DNA of 13,773 nt from Dehalococcoidia bacterium. Its GTDB lineage: Bacteria > Chloroflexota > Dehalococcoidia > GIF9 > UBA5629. Each line of letters begins with the position of its first letter. The first letter of the stretch is position 1. A program made the translations under genes and the position numbers. Under the pieces are notes generated by a model. That model had not been told where the DNA came from and searched no databases. It was given only the letters and a program-made list of their open reading frames with translations. Where the stretch lies: assembly GCA_003484395.1 (NCBI GenBank), contig DNCV01000048.1, positions 1-13,773 on the forward strand, written 5' to 3'. Below, one piece after another: positions 13,570 through 13,773 of the stretch.

Positions 13570-13684
13570 TCGTTACTATACGAATTGTTTTACACAACTC
13601 ATACAATAACTTGTATCTTATACGTAATCATGATAAATTATAATCGTATAAAAACTGCTTTAAGTTTACTGTTTTTAAAAAATT

Positions 13685-13773
13685 ATGCAAACAGAACTTC
13701 AAAAAAATAGAGCGAGAACTGAAAATCAAAAACTACAGTTCAAAAACCATCCTGAAATCCCGCTCAATTATAC
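13685..13773 (+). CDS. Unidentified ORF, truncated by the window's right edge
   Basis: An ATG at 13685 opens a frame of 29 complete codons that is still open at the last base (peptide begins MQTELQKNRARTENQK, later KNHPEIPLNY). A TAA at 13676-13678 closes the frame upstream, so this ATG would be the start. There is no good ribosome site (AT-rich upstream). The charged, helix-like start reads like a real protein but I do not recognise it. It is transcribed away from the cassette and starts about 115 bp from the core site. Confidence 0.35.
   Translation, partial: MQTELQKNRARTENQKLQFKNHPEIPLNY

Noticed and set aside
13618..13651. TTATACG/CGTATAA inverted repeat as a second attC or operator
   Set aside because: The DNA is very AT-rich, the 20-nt loop has no further structure, and no RYYYAAC/GTTRRRY ends flank it. 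Chance is sufficient.
13685..13773. Integron integrase (intI) N-terminus
   Set aside because: Position and direction fit, but the 29 visible residues lack the usual IntI start (a helix followed by HYSLRTE-like motif), so I leave the ORF unidentified.

Overview
The window looks like a chromosomal segment of a strictly anaerobic bacterium. A Chloroflexota/Dehalococcoidia-like host is my best guess. It rests on the set of genes (pyruvate:ferredoxin oxidoreductase, a PflX-type radical SAM protein, a membrane-anchored zinc-ribbon/Ig-repeat protein, an OFA-type MFS carrier) and on general resemblance; no rRNA or other decisive marker is present. Most of the window is ordinary core genome. The 3' end and one gap near 9 kb carry accessory DNA.

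Left part, plus strand (1-2070): the 3' part of porA and all of porB, joined by an ATGA overlap, then a tRNA-Pro(UGG) with its own sigma70-type promoter. Next comes a divergent pair: a DegV fatty-acid-binding protein (minus) and a PflX-like radical SAM protein (plus). They are followed by plsY (phospholipid synthesis) and tRNA-Phe(GAA). Only 26 nt after that tRNA begins a 624-aa protein with an N-terminal zinc ribbon, one membrane helix and six Ig-like repeats of about 80 residues. An OFA/oxalate-formate-type MFS transporter and a minimal beta-carbonic-anhydrase-like protein follow.

Middle gap (8786-9204): this is not empty. It holds a well-formed but very short minus-strand gene (promoter, SD, 29-codon single-helix membrane peptide). 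It also holds a stop-interrupted plus-strand remnant that I read as a piece of a large DEAD/DEAH helicase or restriction-type protein.

Right part, minus strand (12680 to 9205): a probable operon of a cysteine-rich putative Fe-S protein, miaB (tRNA ms2i6A synthesis) and nadB (L-aspartate oxidase, first step of de novo NAD synthesis). Upstream of it are two adjacent hairpins and then what looks like a complete integron gene cassette, read on the minus strand. The parts are a GTTAGGC core site, a short leader with a strong SD, an AT-rich pRiA4b ORF-3-family gene, and a stop codon 10 nt before a 95-nt attC-like palindrome (GCCTAAC ... GTTAGCT). No integrase is visible. Beyond the cassette, an open frame of unknown identity runs off the right edge. 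The cassette is the most interesting structure in the window.
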